From NCBI GenBank assembly GCA_949775045.1, contig OX459101.1, positions 2,720,501 to 2,784,500 on the forward strand: a DNA stretch of 64,000 nt. The letters are read 5' to 3'. Both the position numbers and the translations under genes were made by a program. The notes under the pieces are model-generated. The model saw only the letters and a list, made by a program, of their open reading frames with translations, did no database searches and was not told where the DNA came from. This stretch comes from Metridium senile. Taxonomy: Eukaryota > Cnidaria > Anthozoa > Actiniaria > Metridiidae. This document shows, one piece after another, positions 1 to 14,000 of this stretch (its first letter is position 1; the number at the start of each line of letters is the position of its first letter).

Positions 1-642
1 GTCAATTCCACTGATTACAACACTAGTAGCAAAGATCTGCAGCTTCGCTCACCGTTAGCAAGAACTGCTAAGTACCAATCTTCGCAAAATTTTGAATCTT
101 CGTTTCGCTACAACGGGGCAAAAACATGGAATTCCCTACCTGCCAATAGTAGATACCAAAACCAACCAAGGCAATTGTATTGAGTTTCGACTTGTAAAGA
201 TGGCAATCAGTGCAATTTTTGTTCGGTTGGAGCGGGTGACTGAGCACTTATAAAAAATATGTAAAGAATTGGCATCTGGTCCATGTGCTGTCGAAAGTTT
301 GTATAATTACCCATAATGCTTTTCGTTATTAAATGGAGAAAGGAGTTTTTTTTTTAGTTTGTAAACGTTTCGAATGAGAAAGGCTGTTTTTATCAGAAAA
401 AGAAAAGAAAAAATTAAAAAGAAAAAACTCACGCGCTCTCCGTTCCCCACACCCAGCTCGTCCGAAGGGAGGAGAGAACCAGCCCCTAAGCTATAAATGG
501 TAATTCCTATACGTAGACTAACTAAGCGTCACTCGATTTATACAATTGAAAAATCCTAGTCTTTCAGGGCAGGTTTATTGTTATGCTAATCTTATTGTTC
601 TTATTCCCAGTGGGGAGTAGGGTCAACTCGCGCATGCGCATT

Positions 643-660
643 CAATGTGATATCGCATTG
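643..660. repeat. 18-bp palindrome present once per satellite unit
   Basis: CAATGTGATATCGCATTG is self-complementary over all 18 bases if one G·T pair is allowed. It follows a GCGCATGCGC palindrome by a few bases. It recurs once per unit. The copy in unit 46 (near 46238) has GAATTG in place of GCATTG. A binding-site role is only a possibility. Confidence 0.6.
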
Positions 661-941
661 CAAGCGAGTTTCATCCAAGACAACCCACACGTTGTAGAGG
701 GTGCTTGTTTTATGCTTCGGATGGAACGTAAGACTAATCACTTTGTATTTAATACTCAACTTGTTGATTATTGCTCTTGCGTTTGAAATGCATGGATGCA
801 GTAGGAAAGAGTACCTAGACAGGTTATACAGAGGCGCGCTGCTGCAATCATTGAAGGCAGTGAAAAAAAATAGACAAAATAAATTAAATCTAGATCTTAC
901 TTTCTCCTCATCCATTTGACAGAAATTTTCCGTAGAATTGT

Positions 942-1266
942 ATGCTGGTATACAAATGCCTAAATAGTCTAGCCCGGGCATATACCTGTCAAATGAGCAG
1001 TTCCGGTTTTCTAGTCAATTCCACTGATTACAACACTAGTAGCAAAGATCTGCAGCTTCGCTCACCGTTAGCAAGAACTGCTAAGTACCAATCTTCGCAA
1101 AATTTTGAATCTTCGTTTCGCTACAACGGGGCAAAAACATGGAATTCCCTACCTGCCAATAGTAGATACCAAAACCAACCAAGGCAATTGTATTGAGTTT
1201 CGACTTGTAAAGATGGCAATCAGTGCAATTTTTGTTCGGTTGGAGCGGGTGACTGAGCACTTATAA
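942..1266 (+). pseudogene. C-terminal tail of a non-LTR retrotransposon ORF2 (CR1/L2-like), frameshifted; recurs in every unit
   Basis: The 84-residue frame at 942–1196 begins MLVYKCLNSLA and later has YNGAKTWNSLP. This pattern (LxVYKCLNxLAP, then a xYRGAKxWNxLP block) is typical of the extreme C-terminus of CR1/L2/Rex-type LINE reverse transcriptases. After the LPAN residues the LINE-like reading appears to move by one base: the +1 frame from 1162 reads VDTKTNQGN and stays open to a stop at 1264–1266. A stop lies just upstream of the ATG, so the piece is 5'-truncated, with no catalytic RT or endonuclease part. It is a relic amplified with the satellite, not a gene. Copies start at 1955, 2968 and so on to 45529. 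The unit-46 copy has lost about 11 bp near 46562. The copy at 16141–16386 is cut short by a C-to-T stop. Confidence 0.7.
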
Positions 1267-2026
1267 AAAATATGTAAAGAATTGGCATCTGGTCCATGTG
1301 CTGTCGAAAGTTTGTATAATTACCCATAATGCTTTTCGTTATTAAATGGAGAAAGGAGTTTTTTTTTTAGTTTGTAAACGTTTCGAATGAGAAAGGCTGT
1401 TTTTATCAGAAAAAGAAAAGAAAAAATTAAAAAGAAAAAACTCACGCGCTCTCCGTTCCCCACACCCAGCTCGTCCGAAGGGAGGAGAGAACCAGCCCCT
1501 AAGCTATAAATGGTAATTCCTATACGTAGACTAACTAAGCGTCACTCGATTTATACAATTGAAAAATCCTAGTCTTTCAGGGCAGGTTTATTGTTATGCT
1601 AATCTTATTGTTCTTATTCCCAGTGGGGAGTAGGGTCAACTCGCGCATGCGCATTCAATGTGATATCGCATTGCAAGCGAGTTTCATCCAAGACAACCCA
1701 CACGTTGTAGAGGGTGCTTGTTTTATGCTTCGGATGGAACGTAAGACTAATCACTTTGTATTTAATACTCAACTTGTTGATTATTGCTCTTGCGTTTGAA
1801 ATGCATGGATGCAGTAGGAAAGAGTACCTAGACAGGTTATACAGAGGCGCGCTGCTGCAATCATTGAAGGCAGTGAAAAAAAATAGACAAAATAAATTAA
1901 ATCTAGATCTTACTTTCTCCTCATCCATTTGACAGAAATTTTCCGTAGAATTGTATGCTGGTATACAAATGCCTAAATAGTCTAGCCCGGGCATATACCT
2001 GTCAAATGAGCAGTTCCGGTTTTCTA
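1014..2026 (+). repeat. Representative 1013-bp monomer of the satellite
   Basis: Layout of one unit, as a template for all the others. The LINE coding tail continues from the preceding 942 to 1196 (shifted frame to 1266), followed by LINE-like 3' sequence to about 1358. Then come a T-run (1359–1368), an A/G-rich tract (about 1405–1440) and a GC-richer patch with a TATAAA-like sequence (about 1441–1510). After that there is a stretch with an ACTAACTAA branch-point-like motif and a TTTCAG acceptor-like motif (about 1531–1580). An 18-bp palindrome lies at 1656–1673. The remainder, to about 1950, holds short overlapping reading frames with no recognisable domain. Cutting at any other phase gives an equivalent monomer. 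Confidence 0.9.
1359..1440 (+). repeat. T-run plus A/G-rich tract inside each satellite unit
   Basis: About ten T's are followed by TAGTTTGTAAACG and then an A/G-rich stretch of A-runs broken by single G's or T's. Length changes in these runs explain nearly all 1013 versus 1014 spacing. Sub-types around the T-run (AAAGGAG, AAACGAG, AAACGAGG before the T's; TTAGTTTG versus TTAGTTG after) mark unit lineages. The array's right junction falls inside the same T-run. Confidence 0.85.
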
Positions 2027-5000
2027 GTCAATTCCACTGATTACAACACTAGTAGCAAAGATCTGCAGCTTCGCTCACCGTTAGCAAGAACTGCTAAGTA
2101 CCAATCTTCGCAAAATTTTGAATCTTCGTTTCGCTACAACGGGGCAAAAACATGGAATTCCCTACCTGCCAATAGTAGATACCAAAACCAACCAAGGCAA
2201 TTGTATTGAGTTTCGACTTGTAAAGATGGCAATCAGTGCAATTTTTGTTCGGTTGGAGCGGGTGACTGAGCACTTATAAAAAATATGTAAAGAATTGGCA
2301 TCTGGTCCATGTGCTGTCGAAAGTTTGTATAATTACCCATAATGCTTTTCGTTATTAAATGGAGAAAGGAGTTTTTTTTTTAGTTTGTAAACGTTTCGAA
2401 TGAGAAAGGCTGTTTTTATCAGAAAAAGAAAAGAAAAAATTAAAAAGAAAAAACTCACGCGCTCTCCGTTCCCCACACCCAGCTCGTCCGAAGGGAGGAG
2501 AGAACCAGCCCCTAAGCTATAAATGGTAATTCCTATACGTAGACTAACTAAGCGTCACTCGATTTATACAATTGAAAAATCCTAGTCTTTCAGGGCAGGT
2601 TTATTGTTATGCTAATCTTATTGTTCTTATTCCCAGTGGGGAGTAGGGTCAACTCGCGCATGCGCATTCAATGTGATATCGCATTGCAAGCGAGTTTCAT
2701 CCAAGACAACCCACACGTTGTAGAGGGTGCTTGTTTTATGCTTCGGATGGAACGTAAGACTAATCACTTTGTATTTAATACTCAACTTGTTGATTATTGC
2801 TCTTGCGTTTGAAATGCATGGATGCAGTAGGAAAGAGTACCTAGACAGGTTATACAGAGGCGCGCTGCTGCAATCATTGAAGGCAGTGAAAAAAAATAGA
2901 CAAAATAAATTAAATCTAGATCTTACTTTCTCCTCATCCATTTGACAGAAATTTTCCGTAGAATTGTATGCTGGTATACAAATGCCTAAATAGTCTAGCC
3001 CGGGCATATACCTGTCAAATGAGCAGTTCCGGTTTTCTAGTCAATTCCACTGATTACAACACTAGTAGCAAAGATCTGCAGCTTCGCTCACCGTTAGCAA
3101 GAACTGCTAAGTACCAATCTTCGCAAAATTTTGAATCTTCGTTTCGCTACAACGGGGCAAAAACATGGAATTCCCTACCTGCCAATAGTAGATACCAAAA
3201 CCAACCAAGGCAATTGTATTGAGTTTCGACTTGTAAAGATGGCAATCAGTGCAATTTTTGTTCGGTTGGAGCGGGTGACTGAGCACTTATAAAAAATATG
3301 TAAAGAATTGGCATCTGGTCCATGTGCTGTCGAAAGTTTGTATAATTACCCATAATGCTTTTCGTTATTAAATGGAGAAAGGAGTTTTTTTTTTAGTTTG
3401 TAAACGTTTCGAATGAGAAAGGCTGTTTTTATCAGAAAAAGAAAAGAAAAAATTAAAAAGAAAAAACTCACGCGCTCTCCGTTCCCCACACCCAGCTCGT
3501 CCGAAGGGAGGAGAGAACCAGCCCCTAAGCTATAAATGGTAATTCCTATACGTAGACTAACTAAGCGTCACTCGATTTATACAATTGAAAAATCCTAGTC
3601 TTTCAGGGCAGGTTTATTGTTATGCTAATCTTATTGTTCTTATTCCCAGTGGGGAGTAGGGTCAACTCGCGCATGCGCATTCAATGTGATATCGCATTGC
3701 AAGCGAGTTTCATCCAAGACAACCCACACGTTGTAGAGGGTGCTTGTTTTATGCTTCGGATGGAACGTAAGACTAATCACTTTGTATTTAATACTCAACT
3801 TGTTGATTATTGCTCTTGCGTTTGAAATGCATGGATGCAGTAGGAAAGAGTACCTAGACAGGTTATACAGAGGCGCGCTGCTGCAATCATTGAAGGCAGT
3901 GAAAAAAAATAGACAAAATAAATTAAATCTAGATCTTACTTTCTCCTCATCCATTTGACAGAAATTTTCCGTAGAATTGTATGCTGGTATACAAATGCCT
4001 AAATAGTCTAGCCCGGGCATATACCTGTCAAATGAGCAGTTCCGGTTTTCTAGTCAATTCCACTGATTACAACACTAGTAGCAAAGATCTGCAGCTTCGC
4101 TCACCGTTAGCAAGAACTGCTAAGTACCAATCTTCGCAAAATTTTGAATCTTCGTTTCGCTACAACGGGGCAAAAACATGGAATTCCCTACCTGCCAATA
4201 GTAGATACCAAAACCAACCAAGGCAATTGTATTGAGTTTCGACTTGTAAAGATGGCAATCAGTGCAATTTTTGTTCGGTTGGAGCGGGTGACTGAGCACT
4301 TATAAAAAATATGTAAAGAATTGGCATCTGGTCCATGTGCTGTCGAAAGTTTGTATAATTACCCATAATGCTTTTCGTTATTAAATGGAGAAAGGAGTTT
4401 TTTTTTTAGTTTGTAAACGTTTCGAATGAGAAAGGCTGTTTTTATCAGAAAAAGAAAAGAAAAAATTAAAAAGAAAAAACTCACGCGCTCTCCGTTCCCC
4501 ACACCCAGCTCGTCCGAAGGGAGGAGAGAACCAGCCCCTAAGCTATAAATGGTAATTCCTATACGTAGACTAACTAAGCGTCACTCGATTTATACAATTG
4601 AAAAATCCTAGTCTTTCAGGGCAGGTTTATTGTTATGCTAATCTTATTGTTCTTATTCCCAGTGGGGAGTAGGGTCAACTCGCGCATGCGCATTCAATGT
4701 GATATCGCATTGCAAGCGAGTTTCATCCAAGACAACCCACACGTTGTAGAGGGTGCTTGTTTTATGCTTCGGATGGAACGTAAGACTAATCACTTTGTAT
4801 TTAATACTCAACTTGTTGATTATTGCTCTTGCGTTTGAAATGCATGGATGCAGTAGGAAAGAGTACCTAGACAGGTTATACAGAGGCGCGCTGCTGCAAT
4901 CATTGAAGGCAGTGAAAAAAAATAGACAAAATAAATTAAATCTAGATCTTACTTTCTCCTCATCCATTTGACAGAAATTTTCCGTAGAATTGTATGCTGG

Positions 5001-8000
5001 TATACAAATGCCTAAATAGTCTAGCCCGGGCATATACCTGTCAAATGAGCAGTTCCGGTTTTCTAGTCAATTCCACTGATTACAACACTAGTAGCAAAGA
5101 TCTGCAGCTTCGCTCACCGTTAGCAAGAACTGCTAAGTACCAATCTTCGCAAAATTTTGAATCTTCGTTTCGCTACAACGGGGCAAAAACATGGAATTCC
5201 CTACCTGCCAATAGTAGATACCAAAACCAACCAAGGCAATTGTATTGAGTTTCGACTTGTAAAGATGGCAATCAGTGCAATTTTTGTTCGGTTGGAGCGG
5301 GTGACTGAGCACTTATAAAAAATATGTAAAGAATTGGCATCTGGTCCATGTGCTGTCGAAAGTTTGTATAATTACCCATAATGCTTTTCGTTATTAAATG
5401 GAGAAAGGAGTTTTTTTTTTAGTTTGTAAACGTTTCGAATGAGAAAGGCTGTTTTTATCAGAAAAAGAAAAGAAAAAATTAAAAAGAAAAAACTCACGCG
5501 CTCTCCGTTCCCCACACCCAGCTCGTCCGAAGGGAGGAGAGAACCAGCCCCTAAGCTATAAATGGTAATTCCTATACGTAGACTAACTAAGCGTCACTCG
5601 ATTTATACAATTGAAAAATCCTAGTCTTTCAGGGCAGGTTTATTGTTATGCTAATCTTATTGTTCTTATTCCCAGTGGGGAGTAGGGTCAACTCGCGCAT
5701 GCGCATTCAATGTGATATCGCATTGCAAGCGAGTTTCATCCAAGACAACCCACACGTTGTAGAGGGTGCTTGTTTTATGCTTCGGATGGAACGTAAGACT
5801 AATCACTTTGTATTTAATACTCAACTTGTTGATTATTGCTCTTGCGTTTGAAATGCATGGATGCAGTAGGAAAGAGTACCTAGACAGGTTATACAGAGGC
5901 GCGCTGCTGCAATCATTGAAGGCAGTGAAAAAAAATAGACAAAATAAATTAAATCTAGATCTTACTTTCTCCTCATCCATTTGACAGAAATTTTCCGTAG
6001 AATTGTATGCTGGTATACAAATGCCTAAATAGTCTAGCCCGGGCATATACCTGTCAAATGAGCAGTTCCGGTTTTCTAGTCAATTCCACTGATTACAACA
6101 CTAGTAGCAAAGATCTGCAGCTTCGCTCACCGTTAGCAAGAACTGCTAAGTACCAATCTTCGCAAAATTTTGAATCTTCGTTTCGCTACAACGGGGCAAA
6201 AACATGGAATTCCCTACCTGCCAATAGTAGATACCAAAACCAACCAAGGCAATTGTATTGAGTTTCGACTTGTAAAGATGGCAATCAGTGCAATTTTTGT
6301 TCGGTTGGAGCGGGTGACTGAGCACTTATAAAAAATATGTAAAGAATTGGCATCTGGTCCATGTGCTGTCGAAAGTTTGTATAATTACCCATAATGCTTT
6401 TCGTTATTAAATGGAGAAAGGAGTTTTTTTTTTAGTTTGTAAACGTTTCGAATGAGAAAGGCTGTTTTTATCAGAAAAAGAAAAGAAAAAATTAAAAAGA
6501 AAAAACTCACGCGCTCTCCGTTCCCCACACCCAGCTCGTCCGAAGGGAGGAGAGAACCAGCCCCTAAGCTATAAATGGTAATTCCTATACGTAGACTAAC
6601 TAAGCGTCACTCGATTTATACAATTGAAAAATCCTAGTCTTTCAGGGCAGGTTTATTGTTATGCTAATCTTATTGTTCTTATTCCCAGTGGGGAGTAGGG
6701 TCAACTCGCGCATGCGCATTCAATGTGATATCGCATTGCAAGCGAGTTTCATCCAAGACAACCCACACGTTGTAGAGGGTGCTTGTTTTATGCTTCGGAT
6801 GGAACGTAAGACTAATCACTTTGTATTTAATACTCAACTTGTTGATTATTGCTCTTGCGTTTGAAATGCATGGATGCAGTAGGAAAGAGTACCTAGACAG
6901 GTTATACAGAGGCGCGCTGCTGCAATCATTGAAGGCAGTGAAAAAAAATAGACAAAATAAATTAAATCTAGATCTTACTTTCTCCTCATCCATTTGACAG
7001 AAATTTTCCGTAGAATTGTATGCTGGTATACAAATGCCTAAATAGTCTAGCCCGGGCATATACCTGTCAAATGAGCAGTTCCGGTTTTCTAGTCAATTCC
7101 ACTGATTACAACACTAGTAGCAAAGATCTGCAGCTTCGCTCACCGTTAGCAAGAACTGCTAAGTACCAATCTTCGCAAAATTTTGAATCTTCGTTTCGCT
7201 ACAACGGGGCAAAAACATGGAATTCCCTACCTGCCAATAGTAGATACCAAAACCAACCAAGGCAATTGTATTGAGTTTCGACTTGTAAAGATGGCAATCA
7301 GTGCAATTTTTGTTCGGTTGGAGCGGGTGACTGAGCACTTATAAAAAATATGTAAAGAATTGGCATCTGGTCCATGTGCTGTCGAAAGTTTGTATAATTA
7401 CCCATAATGCTTTTCGTTATTAAATGGAGAAAGGAGTTTTTTTTTTAGTTTGTAAACGTTTCGAATGAGAAAGGCTGTTTTTATCAGAAAAAGAAAAGAA
7501 AAAATTAAAAAGAAAAAACTCACGCGCTCTCCGTTCCCCACACCCAGCTCGTCCGAAGGGAGGAGAGAACCAGCCCCTAAGCTATAAATGGTAATTCCTA
7601 TACGTAGACTAACTAAGCGTCACTCGATTTATACAATTGAAAAATCCTAGTCTTTCAGGGCAGGTTTATTGTTATGCTAATCTTATTGTTCTTATTCCCA
7701 GTGGGGAGTAGGGTCAACTCGCGCATGCGCATTCAATGTGATATCGCATTGCAAGCGAGTTTCATCCAAGACAACCCACACGTTGTAGAGGGTGCTTGTT
7801 TTATGCTTCGGATGGAACGTAAGACTAATCACTTTGTATTTAATACTCAACTTGTTGATTATTGCTCTTGCGTTTGAAATGCATGGATGCAGTAGGAAAG
7901 AGTACCTAGACAGGTTATACAGAGGCGCGCTGCTGCAATCATTGAAGGCAGTGAAAAAAAATAGACAAAATAAATTAAATCTAGATCTTACTTTCTCCTC

Positions 8001-11000
8001 ATCCATTTGACAGAAATTTTCCGTAGAATTGTATGCTGGTATACAAATGCCTAAATAGTCTAGCCCGGGCATATACCTGTCAAATGAGCAGTTCCGGTTT
8101 TCTAGTCAATTCCACTGATTACAACACTAGTAGCAAAGATCTGCAGCTTCGCTCACCGTTAGCAAGAACTGCTAAGTACCAATCTTCGCAAAATTTTGAA
8201 TCTTCGTTTCGCTACAACGGGGCAAAAACATGGAATTCCCTACCTGCCAATAGTAGATACCAAAACCAACCAAGGCAATTGTATTGAGTTTCGACTTGTA
8301 AAGATGGCAATCAGTGCAATTTTTGTTCGGTTGGAGCGGGTGACTGAGCACTTATAAAAAATATGTAAAGAATTGGCATCTGGTCCATGTGCTGTCGAAA
8401 GTTTGTATAATTACCCATAATGCTTTTCGTTATTAAATGGAGAAAGGAGTTTTTTTTTTAGTTTGTAAACGTTTCGAATGAGAAAGGCTGTTTTTATCAG
8501 AAAAAGAAAAGAAAAAATTAAAAAGAAAAAACTCACGCGCTCTCCGTTCCCCACACCCAGCTCGTCCGAAGGGAGGAGAGAACCAGCCCCTAAGCTATAA
8601 ATGGTAATTCCTATACGTAGACTAACTAAGCGTCACTCGATTTATACAATTGAAAAATCCTAGTCTTTCAGGGCAGGTTTATTGTTATGCTAATCTTATT
8701 GTTCTTATTCCCAGTGGGGAGTAGGGTCAACTCGCGCATGCGCATTCAATGTGATATCGCATTGCAAGCGAGTTTCATCCAAGACAACCCACACGTTGTA
8801 GAGGGTGCTTGTTTTATGCTTCGGATGGAACGTAAGACTAATCACTTTGTATTTAATACTCAACTTGTTGATTATTGCTCTTGCGTTTGAAATGCATGGA
8901 TGCAGTAGGAAAGAGTACCTAGACAGGTTATACAGAGGCGCGCTGCTGCAATCATTGAAGGCAGTGAAAAAAAATAGACAAAATAAATTAAATCTAGATC
9001 TTACTTTCTCCTCATCCATTTGACAGAAATTTTCCGTAGAATTGTATGCTGGTATACAAATGCCTAAATAGTCTAGCCCGGGCATATACCTGTCAAATGA
9101 GCAGTTCCGGTTTTCTAGTCAATTCCACTGATTACAACACTAGTAGCAAAGATCTGCAGCTTCGCTCACCGTTAGCAAGAACTGCTAAGTACCAATCTTC
9201 GCAAAATTTTGAATCTTCGTTTCGCTACAACGGGGCAAAAACATGGAATTCCCTACCTGCCAATAGTAGATACCAAAACCAACCAAGGCAATTGTATTGA
9301 GTTTCGACTTGTAAAGATGGCAATCAGTGCAATTTTTGTTCGGTTGGAGCGGGTGACTGAGCACTTATAAAAAATATGTAAAGAATTGGCATCTGGTCCA
9401 TGTGCTGTCGAAAGTTTGTATAATTACCCATAATGCTTTTCGTTATTAAATGGAGAAAGGAGTTTTTTTTTTAGTTTGTAAACGTTTCGAATGAGAAAGG
9501 CTGTTTTTATCAGAAAAAGAAAAGAAAAAATTAAAAAGAAAAAACTCACGCGCTCTCCGTTCCCCACACCCAGCTCGTCCGAAGGGAGGAGAGAACCAGC
9601 CCCTAAGCTATAAATGGTAATTCCTATACGTAGACTAACTAAGCGTCACTCGATTTATACAATTGAAAAATCCTAGTCTTTCAGGGCAGGTTTATTGTTA
9701 TGCTAATCTTATTGTTCTTATTCCCAGTGGGGAGTAGGGTCAACTCGCGCATGCGCATTCAATGTGATATCGCATTGCAAGCGAGTTTCATCCAAGACAA
9801 CCCACACGTTGTAGAGGGTGCTTGTTTTATGCTTCGGATGGAACGTAAGACTAATCACTTTGTATTTAATACTCAACTTGTTGATTATTGCTCTTGCGTT
9901 TGAAATGCATGGATGCAGTAGGAAAGAGTACCTAGACAGGTTATACAGAGGCGCGCTGCTGCAATCATTGAAGGCAGTGAAAAAAAATAGACAAAATAAA
10001 TTAAATCTAGATCTTACTTTCTCCTCATCCATTTGACAGAAATTTTCCGTAGAATTGTATGCTGGTATACAAATGCCTAAATAGTCTAGCCCGGGCATAT
10101 ACCTGTCAAATGAGCAGTTCCGGTTTTCTAGTCAATTCCACTGATTACAACACTAGTAGCAAAGATCTGCAGCTTCGCTCACCGTTAGCAAGAACTGCTA
10201 AGTACCAATCTTCGCAAAATTTTGAATCTTCGTTTCGCTACAACGGGGCAAAAACATGGAATTCCCTACCTGCCAATAGTAGATACCAAAACCAACCAAG
10301 GCAATTGTATTGAGTTTCGACTTGTAAAGATGGCAATCAGTGCAATTTTTGTTCGGTTGGAGCGGGTGACTGAGCACTTATAAAAAATATGTAAAGAATT
10401 GGCATCTGGTCCATGTGCTGTCGAAAGTTTGTATAATTACCCATAATGCTTTTCGTTATTAAATGGAGAAAGGAGTTTTTTTTTTAGTTTGTAAACGTTT
10501 CGAATGAGAAAGGCTGTTTTTATCAGAAAAAGAAAAGAAAAAATTAAAAAGAAAAAACTCACGCGCTCTCCGTTCCCCACACCCAGCTCGTCCGAAGGGA
10601 GGAGAGAACCAGCCCCTAAGCTATAAATGGTAATTCCTATACGTAGACTAACTAAGCGTCACTCGATTTATACAATTGAAAAATCCTAGTCTTTCAGGGC
10701 AGGTTTATTGTTATGCTAATCTTATTGTTCTTATTCCCAGTGGGGAGTAGGGTCAACTCGCGCATGCGCATTCAATGTGATATCGCATTGCAAGCGAGTT
10801 TCATCCAAGACAACCCACACGTTGTAGAGGGTGCTTGTTTTATGCTTCGGATGGAACGTAAGACTAATCACTTTGTATTTAATACTCAACTTGTTGATTA
10901 TTGCTCTTGCGTTTGAAATGCATGGATGCAGTAGGAAAGAGTACCTAGACAGGTTATACAGAGGCGCGCTGCTGCAATCATTGAAGGCAGTGAAAAAAAA

Positions 11001-14000
11001 TAGACAAAATAAATTAAATCTAGATCTTACTTTCTCCTCATCCATTTGACAGAAATTTTCCGTAGAATTGTATGCTGGTATACAAATGCCTAAATAGTCT
11101 AGCCCGGGCATATACCTGTCAAATGAGCAGTTCCGGTTTTCTAGTCAATTCCACTGATTACAACACTAGTAGCAAAGATCTGCAGCTTCGCTCACCGTTA
11201 GCAAGAACTGCTAAGTACCAATCTTCGCAAAATTTTGAATCTTCGTTTCGCTACAACGGGGCAAAAACATGGAATTCCCTACCTGCCAATAGTAGATACC
11301 AAAACCAACCAAGGCAATTGTATTGAGTTTCGACTTGTAAAGATGGCAATCAGTGCAATTTTTGTTCGGTTGGAGCGGGTGACTGAGCACTTATAAAAAA
11401 TATGTAAAGAATTGGCATCTGGTCCATGTGCTGTCGAAAGTTTGTATAATTACCCATAATGCTTTTCGTTATTAAATGGAGAAAGGAGTTTTTTTTTTAG
11501 TTTGTAAACGTTTCGAATGAGAAAGGCTGTTTTTATCAGAAAAAGAAAAGAAAAAATTAAAAAGAAAAAACTCACGCGCTCTCCGTTCCCCACACCCAGC
11601 TCGTCCGAAGGGAGGAGAGAACCAGCCCCTAAGCTATAAATGGTAATTCCTATACGTAGACTAACTAAGCGTCACTCGATTTATACAATTGAAAAATCCT
11701 AGTCTTTCAGGGCAGGTTTATTGTTATGCTAATCTTATTGTTCTTATTCCCAGTGGGGAGTAGGGTCAACTCGCGCATGCGCATTCAATGTGATATCGCA
11801 TTGCAAGCGAGTTTCATCCAAGACAACCCACACGTTGTAGAGGGTGCTTGTTTTATGCTTCGGATGGAACGTAAGACTAATCACTTTGTATTTAATACTC
11901 AACTTGTTGATTATTGCTCTTGCGTTTGAAATGCATGGATGCAGTAGGAAAGAGTACCTAGACAGGTTATACAGAGGCGCGCTGCTGCAATCATTGAAGG
12001 CAGTGAAAAAAAATAGACAAAATAAATTAAATCTAGATCTTACTTTCTCCTCATCCATTTGACAGAAATTTTCCGTAGAATTGTATGCTGGTATACAAAT
12101 GCCTAAATAGTCTAGCCCGGGCATATACCTGTCAAATGAGCAGTTCCGGTTTTCTAGTCAATTCCACTGATTACAACACTAGTAGCAAAGATCTGCAGCT
12201 TCGCTCACCGTTAGCAAGAACTGCTAAGTACCAATCTTCGCAAAATTTTGAATCTTCGTTTCGCTACAACGGGGCAAAAACATGGAATTCCCTACCTGCC
12301 AATAGTAGATACCAAAACCAACCAAGGCAATTGTATTGAGTTTCGACTTGTAAAGATGGCAATCAGTGCAATTTTTGTTCGGTTGGAGCGGGTGACTGAG
12401 CACTTATAAAAAATATGTAAAGAATTGGCATCTGGTCCATGTGCTGTCGAAAGTTTGTATAATTACCCATAATGCTTTTCGTTATTAAATGGAGAAACGA
12501 GGTTTTTTTTTTAGTTGTAAACGTTTCGAATGAGAAAGGCTGTTTTTATCAGAAAAAGAAAAGAAAAAATTAAAAAGAAAAAAACTCACGCGCTCTCCGT
12601 TCCCCACACCCAGCTCGTCCGAAGGGAGGAGAGAACCAGCCCCTAAGCTATAAATGGTAATTCCTATACGTAGACTAACTAAGCGTCACTCGATTTATAC
12701 AATTGAAAAATCCTAGTCTTTCAGGGCAGGTTTATTGTTATGCTAATCTTATTGTTCTTATTCCCAGTGGGGAGTAGGGTCAACTCGCGCATGCGCATTC
12801 AATGTGATATCGCATTGCAAGCGAGTTTCATCCAAGACAACCCACACGTTGTAGAGGGTGCTTGTTTTATGCTTCGGATGGAACGTAAGACTAATCACTT
12901 TGTATTTAATACTCAACTTGTTGATTATTGCTCTTGCGTTTGAAATGCATGGATGCAGTAGGAAAGAGTACCTAGACAGGTTATACAGAGGCGCGCTGCT
13001 GCAATCATTGAAGGCAGTGAAAAAAAATAGACAAAATAAATTAAATCTAGATCTTACTTTCTCCTCATCCATTTGACAGAAATTTTCCGTAGAATTGTAT
13101 GCTGGTATACAAATGCCTAAATAGTCTAGCCCGGGCATATACCTGTCAAATGAGCAGTTCCGGTTTTCTAGTCAATTCCACTGATTACAACACTAGTAGC
13201 AAAGATCTGCAGCTTCGCTCACCGTTAGCAAGAACTGCTAAGTACCAATCTTCGCAAAATTTTGAATCTTCGTTTCGCTACAACGGGGCAAAAACATGGA
13301 ATTCCCTACCTGCCAATAGTAGATACCAAAACCAACCAAGGCAATTGTATTGAGTTTCGACTTGTAAAGATGGCAATCAGTGCAATTTTTGTTCGGTTGG
13401 AGCGGGTGACTGAGCACTTATAAAAAATATGTAAAGAATTGGCATCTGGTCCATGTGCTGTCGAAAGTTTGTATAATTACCCATAATGCTTTTCGTTATT
13501 AAATGGAGAAAGGAGTTTTTTTTTTAGTTTGTAAACGTTTCGAATGAGAAAGGCTGTTTTTATCAGAAAAAGAAAAGAAAAAATTAAAAAGAAAAAAACT
13601 CACGCGCTCTCCGTTCCCCACACCCAGCTCGTCCGAAGGGAGGAGAGAACCAGCCCCTAAGCTATAAATGGTAATTCCTATACGTAGACTAACTAAGCGT
13701 CACTCGATTTATACAATTGAAAAATCCTAGTCTTTCAGGGCAGGTTTATTGTTATGCTAATCTTATTGTTCTTATTCCCAGTGGGGAGTAGGGTCAACTC
13801 GCGCATGCGCATTCAATGTGATATCGCATTGCAAGCGAGTTTCATCCAAGACAACCCACACGTTGTAGAGGGTGCTTGTTTTATGCTTCGGATGGAACGT
13901 AAGACTAATCACTTTGTATTTAATACTCAACTTGTTGATTATTGCTCTTGCGTTTGAAATGCATGGATGCAGTAGGAAAGAGTACCTAGACAGGTTATAC

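Noticed and set aside
583..919. 67- and 72-codon plus-strand frames in every unit
   Set aside because: They overlap each other, have no recognisable motif, and change length freely with one-base indels (fused to 111 codons at 33014).
601..981. 126-codon minus-strand frame repeated in every satellite unit
   Set aside because: No domain, overlaps other frames and the LINE tail. It recurs only because the unit does, and it is broken in some units (25937–26316, 33032–33411) without any sign of constraint.
1108..1132. CENP-B-box-like sequence (TTTCGCTACAACGGGGC) in each unit
   Set aside because: It misses the essential spacing by one base or the CGGG core by one base, and it lies within the LINE coding tail, so coincidence is the simplest explanation.
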